Notes under the pieces: model-generated
Told to the model about the DNA's origin: nothing
Seen by the model: only the letters and a program-made list of their open reading frames with translations
Databases searched by the model: none
Origin: Paramyrothecium sp. XJ0827
Lineage: Eukaryota; Ascomycota; Sordariomycetes; Hypocreales; Stachybotryaceae
Length of the DNA stretch: 64,000 bases
Assembly (NCBI GenBank): GCA_020881915.1
Contig: JAJFPB010000009.1
Coordinates: 1-64,000 of the forward strand
Reading direction: 5' to 3'
Program-made: the position numbers and the translations under genes
Shown here: piece by piece, positions 61,087 through 64,000 of the stretch
Position numbering within the stretch: the stretch's first letter is position 1
How the letters are laid out: every line of letters begins with the position of its first letter

Positions 61087-62506
61087 ATGGAACTGGGCGT
61101 CCAATTTGCCTCTTCATACTCGGATTATCTGAGAGAAAACACCAATCTCTCGTCCGTCACCACGTGCACTCTCGATTCCTTACCTCCCGCGATGGAACGG
61201 CCAGAAAGCGCCATCGTCATTTCTCTCTTGGAGCTTGAGGAGCCTTTTCTGGCGACCATGAGGGCAGAGGAGATGGATGCCTTACGACGTGTGACCGATG
61301 CCGTAAGGCATCACCTTTGGCTCACGGGGTCCAACATGCTCGGCGAGCAGTCTCTTCCGGATACGACACTCGTCGGCGGCCTTTCTAGAGCGTTGATGCT
61401 GGAGCAACCCTCCCTGAACTTTGCAACCTTGGACATCGGCCGAGCCGGCGCCACTGACGCGTCCGACGCACAGAAGCAGCTGACGTTTGCCAACATCACA
61501 CGTCTTAGTGGCTCGCAGCAAGATCAGGACGGAGACAAGGAATTCGTTCAAGAGGGCGGCCTGCTGTTGATCAGTCGCTTCGTGCCCGACGTCGAGGCCA
61601 ACACGGTCTTCCGGAAGAGGAACCGGTCGGCGCAGGGCCCGCACCCCAAGTCACGGCTTGGCGATGCCCATCCAGCCAAACTAGCAGTGGGCAAGTTCGG
61701 TGACCTAGACACTTTGCACTTTAAAGAGCTACGTAAACCTCCTACTCCCCCGCCTGGGGGGTTTGTCGACGTCCGAAACAAGACCATCGGCGTCAACGCC
61801 AAGGATATCTACTCGCTGACTGGCCACGTGTAGATGGCCAACAGCACCAGTGCCAACGAATTTGACGCCATAGTCGAGGCCGTGGCACTGGCGTTTCCCA
61901 TCTGGCGGTCGATGATCGTGTCCTGGTCACGCCACTTCGCCACGACTTATCGCTTCCCCGCCTGGACAGTGCAGAGGATCCTGCCTGATGAAGACTTCAC
62001 TGAATTGGTCACTCTGCCTGTTGCCTTCACCTCGGCTCTCTCCGCGTTGGTAGAGAAGGCGAACCTGAGGGCGGGTGAGCGCGTCCTCATCCACTCTGGC
62101 TCGGGCGCCGTAGGCATGGCGGCCATCCAGATTGCTCAGAATGTCGGAGCGACCGTGTACACGACTAGCAGCACGCAGACCAAGCGAGACTGCATCAAAG
62201 ATTTGTTCAACGTGCCCGACGAAAACATTTTTCAGTCTCGCGATACGTCCTTTGTGGACAGAATCAGAAAGGCAACAGGCGGTCGTGGTATTAACATTGT
62301 CCTAAACTCCCTGGTGGGGGATCTTATGCACGAGAGCTGGCGTTGTATTTCCAGCTTCGGACGCTTTATTGAGATCGGCAAGCGTGAGCTCGTGAGGCAG
62401 GAAAGCTTGATATGCGTATCTTTTTGCGCAACGCGACTTTTACTGCGTTTGATCTTACTGACCTCTATTGGAGCGAGGGCATGTACCTCCGCAATACCCT
62501 GTCTCG
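61087..62506 (+). pseudogene. Highly reducing polyketide synthase relic: pre-ER linker and enoylreductase domain
   Basis: Begins mid-protein: the frame from 61087 matches the region between methyltransferase and ER domains of fungal HR-PKSs (SLLELEEPFLATM, LWLTGSNML, GLSRALMLEQPSLNFATLD, LGDAHPAKLAVGKFG, LDTLHF). The ER domain follows in the same frame after a TAG at 61831: TSANEFDAIVEAVA, LPDEDFTELVTLPVAF, the NADPH-binding IHSGSGAVGMAAIQIA, then IFQSRDTSFVDRIRKATGGRG and NSLVGDLMHESW. Near 62397 one G seems lost, after which the proper frame reads GKLDMRIFLRNATFTAFDLT. A 54-bp intron (62507-62560) appears to follow. KS, AT, DH and MT are missing, so it cannot make a polyketide. Confidence 0.88.
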
Positions 62507-62560
62507 GTAGAATTTCCTCACCTGAGACAGCAAGGAACGTGTAAAGCTAACTTAGTATAG

Positions 62561-63668
62561 ACTTTTCGACCAGGTCCTAGATCTGTACCGTTCAGGGCAG
62601 ATCAGGACCATTCCAAAGGTTGTCTACGACGTATCAGATCTGTCCGAAGCCTATCGCCATTTCTCGAAGAAACACCGAATCGGCAAGGTGGTCGTCACAA
62701 TGGAAGATGAAGACAGTGAAGTACCGGTAAGCTACTCACGAGAAGACCTGCTTCAGTTACTCGCGCTAAGACGCCTTTAGGTCAAATCTGCGAAGTACAA
62801 AACCCTTCTGGATCCCAACAAGGTGTATCTATTAGTGGGCTGCCTGGGAGGTCTCGGAAGCGGTCTAAGTCGCTGGGCTATGAGCCGCGGTGCCCGCAAC
62901 TTTGTCTTCCGCGGCCGCTCCGGCTTGGATAAGCCCAGTGCCAAGAAGCTCGTGTCCCGCTTGGAGAGGTTCGGCCCCGACGTCACTGTCCGTGTCGTCC
63001 GTGGTGACGTCTCCAACACTTCTGATGTGCAGGCCGCCATCAATGCATGCGCAAGCATTGGTAGCGGTATGATTGGCGGTGTTGTCCAGGCTGCCATGGG
63101 CTTGCACGAGGCTCTGTTCCAACGCATGAGTAACAACGCGTGGCATATCGGCCTCCAACCCAAATGGAGTGGAACGTGGAACCTGCATAAGGCGCTTGAG
63201 GCTGCAGGACAGGACGTTAACCTGGATTTTATGCTCTTAATATTGTCTGTCTCGGGAAGTGTTGGAATAGCCACTGAGAGCAACTGCTGCGCCGCTAATG
63301 GGTTCCTTGATTCCTTTGCCAAGTGGCGATGCCAGCAACGCAAGCCAGCAGTCTCGCTTGGTCTGGGTATGATCTCCGAAGTGGGGCATCTTCCTGAGCA
63401 CCCCGATATTGAGGCTCTGCTGTTGCGCAAGGGCATTCAGCCGTTACACGAGGACGAGTTCCTCCAAATCGTGGATCTTGGCCTTGCCGACGACATCAAG
63501 TTTGCCGCCGACCTTCGCGTGGGACGTGAATCCTTGCAACAGATGTCACGCGCACACATCCTCACGGGTCTGGAGCCCGCCAAGATCCGAGAGCTAATGG
63601 CTCGCGGATTTCAAGTTGACAACGGAACATCCGAGATCCGCGAGCTCGGACTTTATCGGCTGCCTTGA
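62561..63668 (+). pseudogene. HR-PKS relic: ketoreductase domain (catalytic Tyr replaced by Cys)
   Basis: Exon 62561-62726 (end of ER: DQVLDLYRSGQIRTIPKVVY) joins exon 62781 onward across a 54-bp intron (GTAAGC...CTTTAG). The KR shows the nucleotide-binding LLVGCLGGLGSGLSRW and the core SVSGSVGIATESNCCAAN. Fungal KRs have NYCAAN there, so the catalytic Tyr has become Cys and the domain should not reduce ketones. The Ser of SVSG remains. The post-KR part (KIRELMARGFQVDNGTSEI) leads to a TGA at 63666. Confidence 0.88.
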
Positions 63669-64000
63669 CTCCTGACGAAGATGCAGGGGCTGATGCGGCA
63701 GAAACCTTGGTATCTGGCGCGAACCTTGCCTGGCTTGCGTTCCTGCCCAACAAGTCCAGTCCAAGGAGGTGGTTGCTCTCTTGGTCGAGATCAACGCCAA
63801 ATACTTATACGCAGCGGTTCTCGGGCTGATCATGAAGCGCTTCTCGAGTCTTGTCCTCATCCCACATGAGCGGCTGGGGAGCACGAAGACTCTGGCAATT
63901 TTGGTATGGACAGCATGATTGCGGCGGATTTCCGAACGTGGCTTTGGAATATGTTCAGGGTGGATGTGCCGTTTTTGGATCTGCTCAGTCCTGTGAAGAC
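63669..64000 (+). pseudogene. HR-PKS relic: acyl carrier protein region, cut by window end
   Basis: The ACP is split over three frames: ALTPDEDAGADAAETLVSG just after 63660, then KEVVALLVEINAKY and IMKRFSSLVLIPHERLG, then NFGMDSMIAADFRTWLW with the phosphopantetheine Ser intact. The last frame continues VDVPFLDLLSPVKT to the end of the window. At least two indels separate the pieces. Confidence 0.85.

Overview
This window looks like the subtelomeric end of a chromosome of a filamentous ascomycete, probably a Sordariomycete. The evidence is CCCTAA-type repeats at the left edge, telomere-linked helicase genes, short GT-AG introns (45-67 bp), long AT-rich blocks that look mutated by repeat-induced point mutation (RIP), chromovirus-type Gypsy elements, and secreted LysM and GH18 chitinase genes. 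The telomere should lie to the left.

Layout. 1-2.7 kb: pyrimidine-rich subtelomeric DNA with two tandem repeats and the 3' end of a decayed telomere-linked helicase. 2.7-7.5 kb (minus): a nearly full-length telomere-linked RecQ-like helicase broken by six single-base frameshifts. 7.9-18.7 kb: RIP-degraded DNA that still shows a second helicase and an RNase H domain, both minus. 18.8-19.7 kb: relic of a membrane protein. 20.2-32.2 kb: a gene-rich island with an ankyrin-repeat protein (-), a two-exon CBM18-GH18 chitinase of the killer-toxin-like subgroup (-), two multi-exon secreted LysM proteins (+) and the tail of a PDR-type ABC transporter (+, pseudogene). 34.4-52.1 kb: RIP-mutated Gypsy chromoviruses; element B (39926-48095) sits inside element A (34439-50590) with a 5-bp target duplication, and a third LTR follows. 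52.9-54.6 kb: an intact secreted class C beta-lactamase-like serine hydrolase (-). 54.73-58.10 kb: a hAT transposon with perfect 17-bp terminal repeats and an 8-bp target duplication but a frameshifted transposase. 60.0-60.9 kb: an intact six-exon beta-carbonic anhydrase (+). 61.1-64 kb: the 3' part of a decayed highly reducing polyketide synthase (linker, ER, KR, ACP).

Functional reading. The chitinase and the two LysM proteins form a divergent cluster known in outline from other fungi: the chitinase attacks chitin while LysM proteins bind chitin or its fragments. The rest is a typical transposon-rich subtelomere in which few genes survive (ankyrin, chitinase, LysM x2, beta-lactamase-like, carbonic anhydrase) among relics. 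I saw no tRNA, rRNA or CRISPR array. Exon boundaries were set by eye from splice signals and family alignment, so they are predictions.
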